NCBI RefSeq assembly: GCF_004346265.1
Contig: NZ_SMAP01000002.1
Span: 248,001-312,000, forward strand
DNA length: 64,000 bases
Reading direction: 5' to 3'
DNA from: Thermomonas haemolytica
Lineage (GTDB): Bacteria; Pseudomonadota; Gammaproteobacteria; Xanthomonadales; Xanthomonadaceae
Shown: piece by piece, positions 9,231-18,960 of the stretch
Layout: the number at the start of each line of letters is the position of its first letter
Position numbering within the stretch: the stretch's first letter is position 1
Position numbers and translations under genes: made by a program
The notes under the pieces: generated by a model
Databases searched by the model: none
What the model saw: the letters and a program-made list of their open reading frames with translations, nothing else
Told to the model about the DNA's origin: nothing

Positions 9231-10148
9231 ATGCCGTCTTCCACACCGCCCGCCGCGCGCGTCGCGCTGGCGCTGGCCGCCGTATACGTGATCTGGGGTT
9301 CCACCTATCTCGCCATCCGGTTCGCGCTGGAGGGCGGGTTTCCGCCGTTCCTGCTCGGCGGGATCCGCTTCGTCATCGCCGGCGCGCTGCTGTTCGCGCT
9401 GCTGCGTTGGCGCGGGCTGCCCGCGCCGACGCCCGCGCAATGGCGCAACACGGCGGTGATGGGCGCGCTGATGCTGCTGCTCGGCAACGGCATGGTGAAC
9501 CTGGCCGAGACCACGGTGTCGTCCGGGCTGGCCGCGGTGACGGTGGCCTCGGCGCCGCTGTGGATGGCGGTGTTCGCCGGCCTGCGCGGCGAGCGCCCGA
9601 CCCGCGGCGAGGCGTTGGGCCTGGCGATTGGGTTTGCCGGCGTGGTCTGGCTCAGCACCGGCGGAAGCCTGACCGGCGCGCCGCTGGGGCTGGTGGCGCT
9701 GCTGCTGGCCTCGGTCAGCTGGTCGTTCGGTTCGATCTGGAGCCGCGGCCGCGATCTGCCGTCGCCGCTGATGTCGGCCGCCGCGCAGATGCTGTGCGGC
9801 GGGGTGCTGATGCTGGCGGCTGGGCTGGCGCTGGGCGAACGCCTGCACGGCCTGCCCACGCTGCACGCCCTCGGCGCGTTCTGGTACCTGGTGGTGATGG
9901 GCTCGCTGGTCGGGTTCTCCGCCTACATCTGGCTGCTGCACCACGTGCGCCCGGCGCTGGCCGGCAGCTATGCCTACGTGAATCCGGCGATCGCGGTGCT
10001 GCTGGGTGCGTGGCTGGCCCGCGAGCGTTTCGGCGCACGCGAGCTGGTGGCGATGGCGGTGATCCTCGCCGGCGTGGCCATCATCACCTTCGCGCGCACC
10101 GCGAAGGCGAACCGGCCGGTGCCGGTCGCGCCGGAAGAGGCGCCGTGA
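9231..10148 (+). CDS. EamA-family drug/metabolite transporter
   Basis: An inner-membrane permease of the DMT superfamily, 305 residues with about ten hydrophobic segments made of two EamA repeats. The signature near the N terminus, VIWGSTYLAIRFALEGG, is typical of the YedA-like branch. Substrates of this branch are mostly unknown (metabolites, amino acids or drugs), and none can be named here. The stop overlaps the next transporter gene in a GTGA arrangement, so the two form one transcription unit. Confidence 0.85.
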   Translation: MPSSTPPAARVALALAAVYVIWGSTYLAIRFALEGGFPPFLLGGIRFVIAGALLFALLRWRGLPAPTPAQWRNTAVMGALMLLLGNGMVNLAETTVSSGLAAVTVASAPLWMAVFAGLRGERPTRGEALGLAIGFAGVVWLSTGGSLTGAPLGLVALLLASVSWSFGSIWSRGRDLPSPLMSAAAQMLCGGVLMLAAGLALGERLHGLPTLHALGAFWYLVVMGSLVGFSAYIWLLHHVRPALAGSYAYVNPAIAVLLGAWLARERFGARELVAMAVILAGVAIITFARTAKANRPVPVAPEEAP

Positions 10149-11080
10149 GCGCGCATGCGCAGGCCGTGCGCGGCACCTGGGTGGCGGTGGGCACCTTCGT
10201 GCTGTGGGGCGTGGCACCGCTGTACTGGCACCTGCTGAAGGCGGTGCCCTCGCTGCAGATCGTGCTGCACCGGGTGGTGTGGAGCGCGCTGCTGGTCGGC
10301 GCCTTCCTGACCTGGCGCGACGGCCGCCACTGGCTGCGCGACGTGCTGGCCGGGCAGCCGAAGCTGCGCTGGATGTTGCTGCTCAGCGGGGTGCTGATCG
10401 CCGGCAACTGGGGCCTGTACATCTGGGCGGTGAACGCCGGGCACGTGGTGGAGACGGCGCTGGGCTACTTCATCAACCCGTTGCTCAACGTGGTGATCGG
10501 CGTGCTGTTCCTGCGCGAGCGGCTGCGCCCGCTGCAGTGGGCCTCGGTGGCGATCGCCGCGGCCGGCGTGCTGTGGCTGACCGTGCGCTACGGCCAGTTC
10601 CCGTGGATCGCGCTCGCGCTGGCGGCCTCGTTCGGCGTGTACGGCGTGCTGCGCAAGCTGGCGCACGTGGATTCGGTGACCGGGCTGGGCGTGGAGAGCG
10701 CCTACCTGTTCCTGCCGGTGCTGGCGCTGCTGGCCTGGAGCGAGCTGCACGGCCGCGGCGGGTTCCTCGCGCTGGGCGGGCACCCGGGCTATGGCCTGGG
10801 GCTGGATGCGCTGCTGGTGCTGTCCGGGCTGGTGACCGCACTGCCGCTGGTCGGCTTCGCCTATGCGGTGCGCCGGATCTCGCTGACCAGCGTGGGTCTG
10901 CTGCAGTACATCGCGCCGACCCTGCAGTTTTTGATCGGCGTGTTCGTGTTCGATGAGCCGTTCGACCGCACCCGCCTGCTTGGCTTTGCCTGCATCTGGC
11001 TGGCGCTGCTGGTATTCGTGGCCGATGGCATCCGCCACGGCCGCCGCCAGCGCGCGCAGGCGCTGGCCGAGCTGGCCTGA
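10145..11080 (+). CDS. rarD: RarD-type EamA transporter
   Basis: A second DMT permease, of the RarD type (about 311 residues, ten membrane segments; E. coli RarD has 296). Family motifs include the N-terminal FVLWGVAPLYWHLL, HRVVWS and NWGLYIWAVN. The start is a GTG at 10145 that overlaps the previous stop; the nearby ATG is out of frame. The substrate is unknown; chloramphenicol export was reported for some RarD proteins. The gene ends 13 bases from the stop of the convergent permease gene. Confidence 0.88.
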   Translation: MSAHAQAVRGTWVAVGTFVLWGVAPLYWHLLKAVPSLQIVLHRVVWSALLVGAFLTWRDGRHWLRDVLAGQPKLRWMLLLSGVLIAGNWGLYIWAVNAGHVVETALGYFINPLLNVVIGVLFLRERLRPLQWASVAIAAAGVLWLTVRYGQFPWIALALAASFGVYGVLRKLAHVDSVTGLGVESAYLFLPVLALLAWSELHGRGGFLALGGHPGYGLGLDALLVLSGLVTALPLVGFAYAVRRISLTSVGLLQYIAPTLQFLIGVFVFDEPFDRTRLLGFACIWLALLVFVADGIRHGRRQRAQALAELA

Positions 11081-11093
11081 GCGCAGCGCCGGC

Positions 11094-12401
11094 TCAGGCC
11101 GCGCGCAGGGCCTCGGTCACCGGCAGCCGCGCCGCGCGCAGTGCCGGCAGCAGGCCGCCGACCAGGCCGATGCCGAGTGCCCACTTCAGCCCGGTCCAGG
11201 CCAGCGCCGGGCTGACCTTGAACTGGAACACCACCTGGCTGAAGTTCTGGCCCAGCGTGCTCACCGTGTAGCCGTTGAACACCACCCAGGCGACGGCCGC
11301 GCCCAGCAGCCCGCCCAGCAGCGCCAGCAGCAGGGTTTCCAGCATCACCGCGGTCACCACCGGCAGGCCGCGGAAGCCGAGCGCGCGCAGGGTGGCGATC
11401 TCGCGTGCGCGCCCGGCCACCGCCGCGTACATGCTGTTGAGCGCGCCGAACACCGCGCCGATCGCCATGATCGCGCCGATCACGGTGCTGAGGATGCGGA
11501 TCAGCTTGGTCAATCCTGCGGACTGCCGCCCGTAGTAGTCGCGGGTGGTCAGCACGTCGAGCTTCAGCCGCGGGTCGGCCGCCAGCGCCGCCTTCAACTG
11601 CTTGAATCCGGCCTTGCCGTCCAGCTTCACCGTCACCGACTGGAACGCGCTGCGCTGGTAGGCCGGCCCCAGCACGTCGGCATCGGTCCACAGTTCGGAC
11701 TCGTGCGAATCCTTCGATTCGAACACGCCGACCACGGTCCATTGCTGGTTGGCCAGCTTCAGCGGCCTGCCCACCTCGAGCCCGCGGAACTGGCGCTGCG
11801 CGCCGCGCCCGACCACGATCTCGCGCAGGCCCGGGGTGAACTTGCGGCCTTCGACGATCTTCAGCTGCGGGCGGATCGCCCAGCCGGCCGGGCCGACCCC
11901 GCGGAACTGCACGTTGGCGTCGGTGCCATCGGCGCGGCTGGGCAGGTTCACCACCTGCGACAGCTCCGGCGAGGCCAGCGCCTGGCCGTCGGCACCGCGC
12001 GCGATGCCCGGCAGCGCGGCGATCAGCGGCACCTGGTCGCGGGTGATCACCGAATTGGTCTCGGCCTGCGAGCCGGCGCGCAGGATGATCGCGGCGCTGG
12101 CGTCGCCGGTGCGGTCGAGGGTGGCCTTGAAGCCTTCCGCCATCGCCAGCATCGCCACCAGCACGCCGACCACGCCGGCGATGCCCACCACCACCACGCT
12201 GGCGGCGCCCCAGCGCTGCGGCAGCGAGGCGATGCCGAGCTTGGCCGCCTCGCGCGCCAGATGGCCGCTGCGGGTCAGTGCCAGCCACAGCGCGAGTGCC
12301 AGCACCAGCACCAGCACGCCCTGCCACGGCAGCGCGATCCAGAGGGCCAGCAGCAGCGCCAGCAGCAGGACAGTGGCAAGGCCGGAAACGAAACGCTTCA
12401 T
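11094..12401 (-). CDS. ABC transporter permease, FtsX/MacB type (second)
   Basis: Inner-membrane subunit of a MacB/LolCDE-like ABC system, 435 residues. After two N-terminal hydrophobic segments it has a large extracytoplasmic domain (about residues 110-300). The conserved FtsX module with three membrane segments forms the C terminus, containing EIATLRALGFRG. It is the last gene of a minus-strand operon (adaptor, ATPase, permease, permease). The two permeases are separate genes, each with its own FtsX domain, so they probably form a heterodimer. The exported substrate is unknown. Confidence 0.87.
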   Translation of the reverse strand: MKRFVSGLATVLLLALLLALWIALPWQGVLVLVLALALWLALTRSGHLAREAAKLGIASLPQRWGAASVVVVGIAGVVGVLVAMLAMAEGFKATLDRTGDASAAIILRAGSQAETNSVITRDQVPLIAALPGIARGADGQALASPELSQVVNLPSRADGTDANVQFRGVGPAGWAIRPQLKIVEGRKFTPGLREIVVGRGAQRQFRGLEVGRPLKLANQQWTVVGVFESKDSHESELWTDADVLGPAYQRSAFQSVTVKLDGKAGFKQLKAALAADPRLKLDVLTTRDYYGRQSAGLTKLIRILSTVIGAIMAIGAVFGALNSMYAAVAGRAREIATLRALGFRGLPVVTAVMLETLLLALLGGLLGAAVAWVVFNGYTVSTLGQNFSQVVFQFKVSPALAWTGLKWALGIGLVGGLLPALRAARLPVTEALRAA

Positions 12402-12413
12402 GGGAAGTCCTCG

Positions 12414-13571
12414 TCAGCGCCCGGCGAGGGCATCGACGATGTTCAGGCGCATGCCGCGCAGCGCGGGCAGCAGGCCGACCACCAGCCCGATCGCCACCAT
12501 CAGCGCGATCCCGCTGGCCCAGGTCTGCGCCAGCAGACCCGGCAGCTGCACCATGCCGCCGCTGGCCGCGGACACCATCGGCACGATCGCCGCCGCCAGC
12601 AGCATCCCGAGCAGGCCGCCCAGCACCACCAGCAGCACCGATTCGGCCAGCACCAGCCACAGCACGCTGCGGTTGGAGAAGCCGATGGTCTTGAGCACCG
12701 CAAGTTCGGGAATCCGCTCGCGCACCGCCTGCGCCATGGTGTTGCCGGTCAGCAGCAGCAGGGTGAAGAACACCGCGCCCATGATGGCGGTGACAATCAG
12801 CCCGATGTCCGCGAACTGCTTGGCGAAGGCCTGGTTGAACGCGGCCTCGCTCTGGGTCTTGGTCTCGTGGTCGGAATTGGCCGACAGCGCATCGATGGCC
12901 TTGGCCACGCGGTCGGCCACGGCCGGGCTGGACGGTTCGATCACCCACCAGCCGACGCGCCCCTTCACGTAGTCGTTGGCTTCGTCGAAGTACTTCCAGT
13001 GGAAGAACAGCACGCGCTCCTGCGCCTTCTGCTTGGGGTCTGCGACCTTGTAGATGCCGCGCAGGGTGAACTGCCAGTCGTTGCTGCCGCGGGTGGGGAA
13101 GATGGTGGCCTGCAGCGGGATGGTGTCGCCCACCTTCCAGCCGAACTGCTTGGCCAGCGCCTCACCCACGATCGCGCCGCGCTGGTCGGCCAGCCAGGCC
13201 TCCTTCTGCGCTTTCGGCAATTTGAACTCGGGATACAGGTCGAGGTAGTCCGGGCTGACGCTGAAGTTGGCGAAGAAATTCTTCGGGTCGCGGTAGATGC
13301 CGCCGAACCAGGCCGCATAGGCCGCCTTCTTCACCCCCGGTACCGCGCGGATCTGCGCATCCAGGCGGTAGGGCAGCATCTGGGTGATCGACAGCCGCGA
13401 CAGGGTGATCATGCGGTTGGCGCCGGCCACGCTGCCGCCGGCGTTGAATGCCACCCGCACCGAGTCGAGCAGGCCGAACAGCAGAAACGCGGCCAGCACC
13501 GACAGCAGGGTGAGCAGGGTGCGGGTCTTGCTGCGCATCAGCGCGGCCCAGACCAGGTGCAGGTACTTCAT
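12414..13571 (-). CDS. ABC transporter permease, FtsX/MacB type (first)
   Basis: Partner permease of the same system, 385 residues. One membrane segment near residue 20 is followed by a MacB-type periplasmic domain, and an FtsX domain with three segments forms the last 120 residues ([15 protein letters not shown] is the coupling region). It lies 12 bases upstream of the second permease. It is separated from the ATPase gene by a 133-base gap filled by a repeat with two hairpins, which may change how much of the operon message continues into the permeases. Confidence 0.87.
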   Translation of the reverse strand: MKYLHLVWAALMRSKTRTLLTLLSVLAAFLLFGLLDSVRVAFNAGGSVAGANRMITLSRLSITQMLPYRLDAQIRAVPGVKKAAYAAWFGGIYRDPKNFFANFSVSPDYLDLYPEFKLPKAQKEAWLADQRGAIVGEALAKQFGWKVGDTIPLQATIFPTRGSNDWQFTLRGIYKVADPKQKAQERVLFFHWKYFDEANDYVKGRVGWWVIEPSSPAVADRVAKAIDALSANSDHETKTQSEAAFNQAFAKQFADIGLIVTAIMGAVFFTLLLLTGNTMAQAVRERIPELAVLKTIGFSNRSVLWLVLAESVLLVVLGGLLGMLLAAAIVPMVSAASGGMVQLPGLLAQTWASGIALMVAIGLVVGLLPALRGMRLNIVDALAGR

Positions 13572-13590
13572 GGGAAGCCTCCAGCTGTGC

Positions 13591-13703
13591 CTTCTCCCTC
13601 CGGGAGAAGCTGGCGCGGAGCGCCGGATGTGGGTTCGGTGCGGGAGTGAAGGTTCGCGTGCCTCCGGACCCTCACCCCAACCCCTCTCCCGAGGGGAGAG
13701 GGG
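13591..13703. repeat. REP-like intergenic element with two perfect hairpins
   Basis: The gap between the ATPase and first permease holds two hairpins. One has an 8-bp stem (CTTCTCCC / GGGAGAAG, 13591-13609, loop TCC). The other has a 10-bp stem (CCCCTCTCCC / GGGAGAGGGG, 13681-13703, loop GAG). The wording (CCCTCACCCCAACCCC next to the second stem) is that of mobile intergenic repeats common in Xanthomonadaceae and other proteobacteria. No other copy was seen in this window. Being inside an operon, it may act as an attenuator or as an mRNA processing and stabilising point. Confidence 0.65.
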
Positions 13704-13704
13704 C

Positions 13705-14388
<684 letters not shown>

Positions 14389-14443
14389 GTATGGATCTCC
14401 GGCGGATGGGGCGCGCCGGTCGCGGCGCGCGGGGAAGCAGTCG

Positions 14444-15703
14444 TCATTCGTCGTTCGCGTCGGCCGGCGCATCCTCGCGCGCCGCCGCCACCCGTGCGCC
14501 GTCGGCCAGGGTCTCGGGCGGGTCGAGCACCACCTGCTCGCCGCCGGCCAGCCCCGAGAGCACCTCGCGGTCATCGCCCAGGGTGCGGCCGAGGGTGAGC
14601 GCGCGCTGCACGGCCTTGCCGTCCTGCACCACGAACGCCACGTCCTTGCCGCCGCGCGCGGTGATCGCGCGGGCGGGCACCAGCACGCCCGGCGTGCGCT
14701 GCGCCGGCGCGGGCGTCTCGTCCAGGAAGCTGACCCGTGCGCCCATGTCGGGCACGATCCGCGGGTCGCCCTTGGCATCCAGACTCACCCGGACCTTCAC
14801 GGTCGCCTTGCCGCGGTCGGCGGCGGGGATGATGGCGATCACATGGCCCGGGATCTTCCAGTCCTGGTAGGCGTTGAGCACGGTCTGGGTGGGCATGCCG
14901 GGCCTCACCCGGCCGATGTAAGCCTCGCCGACCTCCACCTCGACCTCCAGCGAATCCATGTCCACCACGGTGCCGATGCCGGTGCGGGTGAAGCCGCCGC
15001 CGGCCGACAGCGGCGAGACGATCTCGCCCGGCTGCGCGGCCTTGGCGATGATCACGCCGGCGAACGGCGCGCGCACCACGGTGTTGTCCACGCCGTTGTC
15101 GGCGATGCGCAGGGAATCGGCCGCGACCTGCGCGTTGCGCTGGGCGGTGGCCAGCTGCGCGCGCAGGGCATCGCGCTGGCTGATGGCCTGCTCGGCCTGG
15201 GCGCGCGACACCAGCTGCTGCGCGGCCAGGGCGGACAGCCGCACGGCATCCGCCTCGGCCTGCTTCAGCTGCGCCTGCACGCTGCCGATCTGGCTGCGCG
15301 CGGCGGCCAGCTGCGAGGCCGCAAGCTGGCGCTGGGCATCGGCATCCACCGGGTCCAGCCGCGCCAGCACCTGCCCGGCCGCGACCTTCTGGCCTTCCTC
15401 GATCAGCACCTCGCGCACCTTGCCGGTGACCTTGGCCGAGACCGTGGCCATCCGCCGCGCCACCACGTAGCCGCTGGCGTCCAGCACCGAGGCAGCGGCT
15501 GCAGCGCCGTTGCCGATCGCCGTCGCCTCGGCCACCTGCACGCGCGCCGGCCGGCCGCCGCGCAGGGCGAACCCGGCGGCGAGGGCCAGCACCACCGCGC
15601 CGGCCACCGCCAGGGCGATCCACAGCCGGCGGCGCGAGGCCCGCGGCGGCGGTGCGCTGCGGTCGATCTTGAGGGAATTGAGCAGGTCGGCGTTCGAGGT
15701 CAT
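14444..15703 (-). CDS. HlyD/MacA-type periplasmic adaptor subunit
   Basis: Membrane-fusion protein linking the ABC exporter to an outer-membrane channel, 419 residues. One N-terminal membrane anchor (about 28-50, RRLWIALAVAGAVVLALAAG) is followed by a lipoyl/barrel-sandwich half motif and a coiled-coil hairpin of about 90 residues (RAQAEQAISQRDALRAQL region). Then come the second lipoyl half with VRAPFAGVI and a beta-barrel domain. It heads the operon. The start at 15703 puts a short cytoplasmic leader before the anchor. No TolC-like channel gene is nearby. Confidence 0.9.
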   Translation of the reverse strand: MTSNADLLNSLKIDRSAPPPRASRRRLWIALAVAGAVVLALAAGFALRGGRPARVQVAEATAIGNGAAAAASVLDASGYVVARRMATVSAKVTGKVREVLIEEGQKVAAGQVLARLDPVDADAQRQLAASQLAAARSQIGSVQAQLKQAEADAVRLSALAAQQLVSRAQAEQAISQRDALRAQLATAQRNAQVAADSLRIADNGVDNTVVRAPFAGVIIAKAAQPGEIVSPLSAGGGFTRTGIGTVVDMDSLEVEVEVGEAYIGRVRPGMPTQTVLNAYQDWKIPGHVIAIIPAADRGKATVKVRVSLDAKGDPRIVPDMGARVSFLDETPAPAQRTPGVLVPARAITARGGKDVAFVVQDGKAVQRALTLGRTLGDDREVLSGLAGGEQVVLDPPETLADGARVAAAREDAPADANDE

Positions 15704-15892
15704 GTCGGTATCCGGGGCGGTGGCGGAACGGCGGGGCCGGTCGAGGCCCGCGCTGCATCGCCATCGTGGCACAGCCTACGCAGGGGGCTCCGGGCGGTCA
15801 TGTGATGGCTGTCATCCGGATGTCCTGACGCCCGTGCCTGCGGGCGCGGACGGGCCATCGGCATGCTGGCGCCATCTTCGCGGAGGCCTACG

Positions 15893-16825
15893 ATGGACGG
15901 ACACGGGACGGATGCGCGGCCGCTGCTGGCGTGCCTGCGCGGTGCGCACAAGCGGCATGGCGCGATCCATGCGCTGCAGGGCCTGGACCTGGCGCTGCGC
16001 GGCGGCGAGCTGCTGGCGCTGCTGGGGCCGAACGGCGCCGGCAAGACCACCGCGATCGGCCTGCTGCTGGGCCTGGCACGCCCGGATGCGGGCAGCGCCG
16101 AACTATTCGGGCGCGACCCACAGGACATCGCCGCGCGCCGCCACGTCGGGGTGATGCTGCAGGAGGCGGCGTTGCCGCCGACCCTGAAGGTGCGCGAGCT
16201 GCTGCGCCTGACCGCGAGCTATTACCCCGCGCCGCGCAGCATCGCCGACGTGGTCGCGCTGGCCGGCATCGAGGACCTGCTGGCGCGGCCCTACGGCAAG
16301 CTGTCCGGCGGCCAGCAGCGGCGCGTGCAGTTCGCGCTGGCGATCTGCGGCAACCCGCGCCTGCTGTTCCTCGACGAACCCACCGTCGGCCTCGACATCC
16401 AGGCGCGGCAGGCGCTGTGGGCGGCGATCCGCGCGCTGGTGGCGGATGGCTGCGGGGTGGTGCTCACCACCCATTACCTGGAGGAAGCGGAAGCCCTGGC
16501 CGACCGCGTGTGCGTGCTCGCGCACGGCCGGCTGCTGAGCGAGGGCAGCGTGCAGGCGCTGCGCGCGCGGGTCGCGCGCAAGCGGGTGTGGTGCGCGACC
16601 ACGCTGCCGCTGGCGGAACTGGCGGCGTGGCCGGAGGTGGCGGAAGCCGCGCGCGATGGCGAGCGCCTGTGCCTGTCCAGCGACGCCCCCGAGCGGCTGC
16701 TGCGCCGGCTGCTGGCCGCCGACCCGGCGCTGTCGGGGCTGGAAGTGCGCGCGGCCGGGCTGGCCGAGGCGTTCACCGAACTCACCGGCGCGGCCAGCGC
16801 CGCGCAGGCCGCGGAGGCCGCATGA
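15893..16825 (+). CDS. ABC-2 type exporter ATP-binding protein
   Basis: ATPase of a two-gene ABC-2 exporter, 310 residues. It shows Walker A GPNGAGKTT, signature LSGGQQRR, Walker B LLFLDEPTVGLD and the switch His in TTHYLEEAE, the pattern of drug/lipid/antibiotic exporters (NatA/YadG-like). A C-terminal accessory domain of about 90 residues follows. GGAGG at 15882-15886 stands before the ATG at 15893, so this start is preferred over one at 15863. Its stop overlaps the permease start (ATGA). A sensor kinase and regulator follow, so the pump is probably controlled by that pair. Confidence 0.9.
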   Translation: MDGHGTDARPLLACLRGAHKRHGAIHALQGLDLALRGGELLALLGPNGAGKTTAIGLLLGLARPDAGSAELFGRDPQDIAARRHVGVMLQEAALPPTLKVRELLRLTASYYPAPRSIADVVALAGIEDLLARPYGKLSGGQQRRVQFALAICGNPRLLFLDEPTVGLDIQARQALWAAIRALVADGCGVVLTTHYLEEAEALADRVCVLAHGRLLSEGSVQALRARVARKRVWCATTLPLAELAAWPEVAEAARDGERLCLSSDAPERLLRRLLAADPALSGLEVRAAGLAEAFTELTGAASAAQAAEAA

Positions 16826-17640
16826 ACCGTGCATCGCTCGCGTCATCCACTTCTTCATCCCATCCCGCGGCGACCACCGTGGCCATGCTGCCGGCGCTGC
16901 CGCGCGCGCGGCTGCTGGGCGCCTACGCGCAGGAGGCGCGCAGCGAGATCGTCCGCTACCTGCGCAACCCCGGCTTCCTGCTGCCGGTCATCCTGTTCCC
17001 GAACGTGTTCTACCTGATGTTCGCGGTGGTGCTGAACCACGGCAGCGGCGAGGCCACGCGCTACATGCTGGGCAGCTACAGCACCTTCGGGGTGATGGCG
17101 CCGGGGCTGTTCGGCTTCGGGGTGTCGCTGGCGCTGGAGCGCGATGGCGGCCTGCTCACCCTCAAGCGCGCGCTGCCGATGCCGCCCGGCGCCTACCTGC
17201 TCGGCAAGATGCTGATGGCGGTGCTGGTGGCGCTGGTGGTGGGCGCGCTGCTGTTGGCGCTGGCCGTGGGCGTTGCGCGCGCGCCGCTGGCGCCGGCGCA
17301 GATGGCCACCTTGCTGCTGGTGGATGCGCTGGGCGTGTTGCCGTTCTGCGCGCTCGGCCTGTTCATCGGCACCCTGCTCAAGGGCCAGGGCGCGCCGGGG
17401 CTGCTGAACATGGTGTACCTGCCGATGGCGTTCCTGTCCGGCCTATGGTTCCCGCTGCAGATGATGCCGCCGCTGCTGCGCCAGCTGGCGCCGGTGTGGC
17501 CGAGCTACCACCTGAACGCGCTGGCGCTGTCGGCGGTGGGGTTCGACACCGGCGTGCGCTGGCCGCACGTGCTGGTGCTGGCCGCGTTCACCGCCGGGCT
17601 GCTGTGGCTGGCGGCACGCCGCCTGCGCAGGCGCGGCTGA
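16822..17640 (+). CDS. ABC-2 type transporter permease
   Basis: Membrane half of the exporter, 272 residues with six predicted hydrophobic segments typical of ABC-2 permeases. It starts within the ATPase stop codon. The central GTLLKGQGAPGLLNMVYLPM and FLSGLWFP motifs belong to the family. The N-terminal 30 residues are Ser/Ala-rich and cytoplasmic. The substrate is unknown; similar gene sets next to DesK/DesR or LiaRS-like pairs export lipids, antibiotics or peptides. Confidence 0.88.
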   Translation: MNRASLASSTSSSHPAATTVAMLPALPRARLLGAYAQEARSEIVRYLRNPGFLLPVILFPNVFYLMFAVVLNHGSGEATRYMLGSYSTFGVMAPGLFGFGVSLALERDGGLLTLKRALPMPPGAYLLGKMLMAVLVALVVGALLLALAVGVARAPLAPAQMATLLLVDALGVLPFCALGLFIGTLLKGQGAPGLLNMVYLPMAFLSGLWFPLQMMPPLLRQLAPVWPSYHLNALALSAVGFDTGVRWPHVLVLAAFTAGLLWLAARRLRRRG

Positions 17641-17686
17641 GGCGAGGCCTGCAGTAGGATCGCGCCTGGCCCGCGGGAGGGACGTG

Positions 17687-18916
17687 ATGGACGCAGACAC
17701 TGGCAGCGGCATGGCCGATCGGCTCGACCGTCGCCTGCGCGGCTGGCTGGCGCGCCACTTCGCGCCGGCGCCGGATTCGCTGGTCGCGCGCGAGGCGCGC
17801 CTGGAGCGCCCGGCCTGGACCAGCTTCATCCACCTGGTGTGGTCGATCTGGGTGTTCATCACCCCGGCCTTCTCCGGCGGCGCGTACGGCTATACCGGGC
17901 GCTGGCTGCTGCTGACCGCGGTCAGCTATCCGCTGTTCCTGTGGCTGTACGCGGTCAGCGTCTGCGCCAGCGAGCGCCGCGCGCACCTGGCCGCGCTGGG
18001 CATGCTGCTGCTGTGCTTCGCGCTGCTGCCGTGGTACCCATCCGGGCTCAGCTACTTCGTGTTCGGCTGCGTGATGCTGCAGCCGCGCGGCAACGGCGCG
18101 CTGCGCCGCTACGTGGTCTGGCTGCTGGCCTGCAACCTCGCGCTGATGGGCTATGCGCGCCTGATCGGCTATCCGTGGGTGGCGCTGGTGTGGATGCCGG
18201 CGGTGACCGCGATCATCGGCCTCATCACCTTCGTCGAGCGCTTGAACCGCCAGCGCGACGCCGCGCTCAAGCTCTCGCACGAGGAAGTGCGGCGGCTGGC
18301 GGCGCTGGCCGAGCGCGAGCGCATCGGGCGAGACCTGCACGACCTGCTCGGGCACACGCTGTCGATGGTGGCGCTGAAGTCCGACCTCGCCGGCCGCCTG
18401 CTGGCGCGCGATCCGCAGGCGGCGCAGGCGGAGATCGCCGCGGTCAGCCAGGTCGCGCGCGAGGCGCTGGCGCAGGTGCGCGGCGCGGTCAGCGGCATCC
18501 GCGCGGCCGGGATCGCCGCCGAGCTGGCTGCCGCCAAGCTGCTGCTGGAGAGCGACGGCGTCGCCTTCGACTACCACGTGGACGAGGCGTTCTCGGTGCA
18601 GCCGCTGCCGGCCGCGGCCGAAACCGCGCTGGCGATGTGCCTGCGCGAGGCCGCCACCAACGTCCAGCGGCATGCGCGCGCACGCAGCGCGCAGGCGCTG
18701 TTCACGCGCGACGCCGGCGAGCTGCTGCTGCGCATCCGCGACGACGGCCGCGGTGGCGAGCTGGTCCCCGGCAACGGCCTGTCCGGCATGCGCGAGCGCG
18801 TGCGCGCCCTCGGCGGACGCCTGCGGCTGGACAGCAGCGCGCAAGCCGGCACCTGCGTGGAAATCCGCCTCCCGCTGGCGGCCAATGCGGCCCTTCCGGC
18901 TGCGCCGACCTGCTAA
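17687..18916 (+). CDS. Sensor histidine kinase, NarL-partner (DesK-like) type
   Basis: Membrane sensor kinase of 409 residues. About five membrane segments fill residues 45-185, so the signal is probably sensed in or near the membrane. The HisKA_3 helix contains the phospho-acceptor H218 in GRDLHDLLGHTLS. The HATPase domain has the N-box LREAATNVQRHA and G-boxes DDGRGG and GNGLSGMRERV. GGGAGG at 17675-17680 favours the ATG at 17687 over the GTG just before it. The regulator gene follows after 44 bases. DesK-type kinases respond to membrane state; the ligand here is unknown. Confidence 0.9.
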   Translation: MDADTGSGMADRLDRRLRGWLARHFAPAPDSLVAREARLERPAWTSFIHLVWSIWVFITPAFSGGAYGYTGRWLLLTAVSYPLFLWLYAVSVCASERRAHLAALGMLLLCFALLPWYPSGLSYFVFGCVMLQPRGNGALRRYVVWLLACNLALMGYARLIGYPWVALVWMPAVTAIIGLITFVERLNRQRDAALKLSHEEVRRLAALAERERIGRDLHDLLGHTLSMVALKSDLAGRLLARDPQAAQAEIAAVSQVAREALAQVRGAVSGIRAAGIAAELAAAKLLLESDGVAFDYHVDEAFSVQPLPAAAETALAMCLREAATNVQRHARARSAQALFTRDAGELLLRIRDDGRGGELVPGNGLSGMRERVRALGGRLRLDSSAQAGTCVEIRLPLAANAALPAAPTC

Positions 18917-18960
18917 GGTCTGGCTCCCGTTCCCGCGTATTCCCGTTGCCTGCCCGCGCG

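Noticed and set aside
9164-11080. Single 638-codon frame that would fuse both EamA transporters
   Set aside because: The first 327 codons are out of frame with the real first transporter. The second gene starts at a GTG overlapping the first stop.
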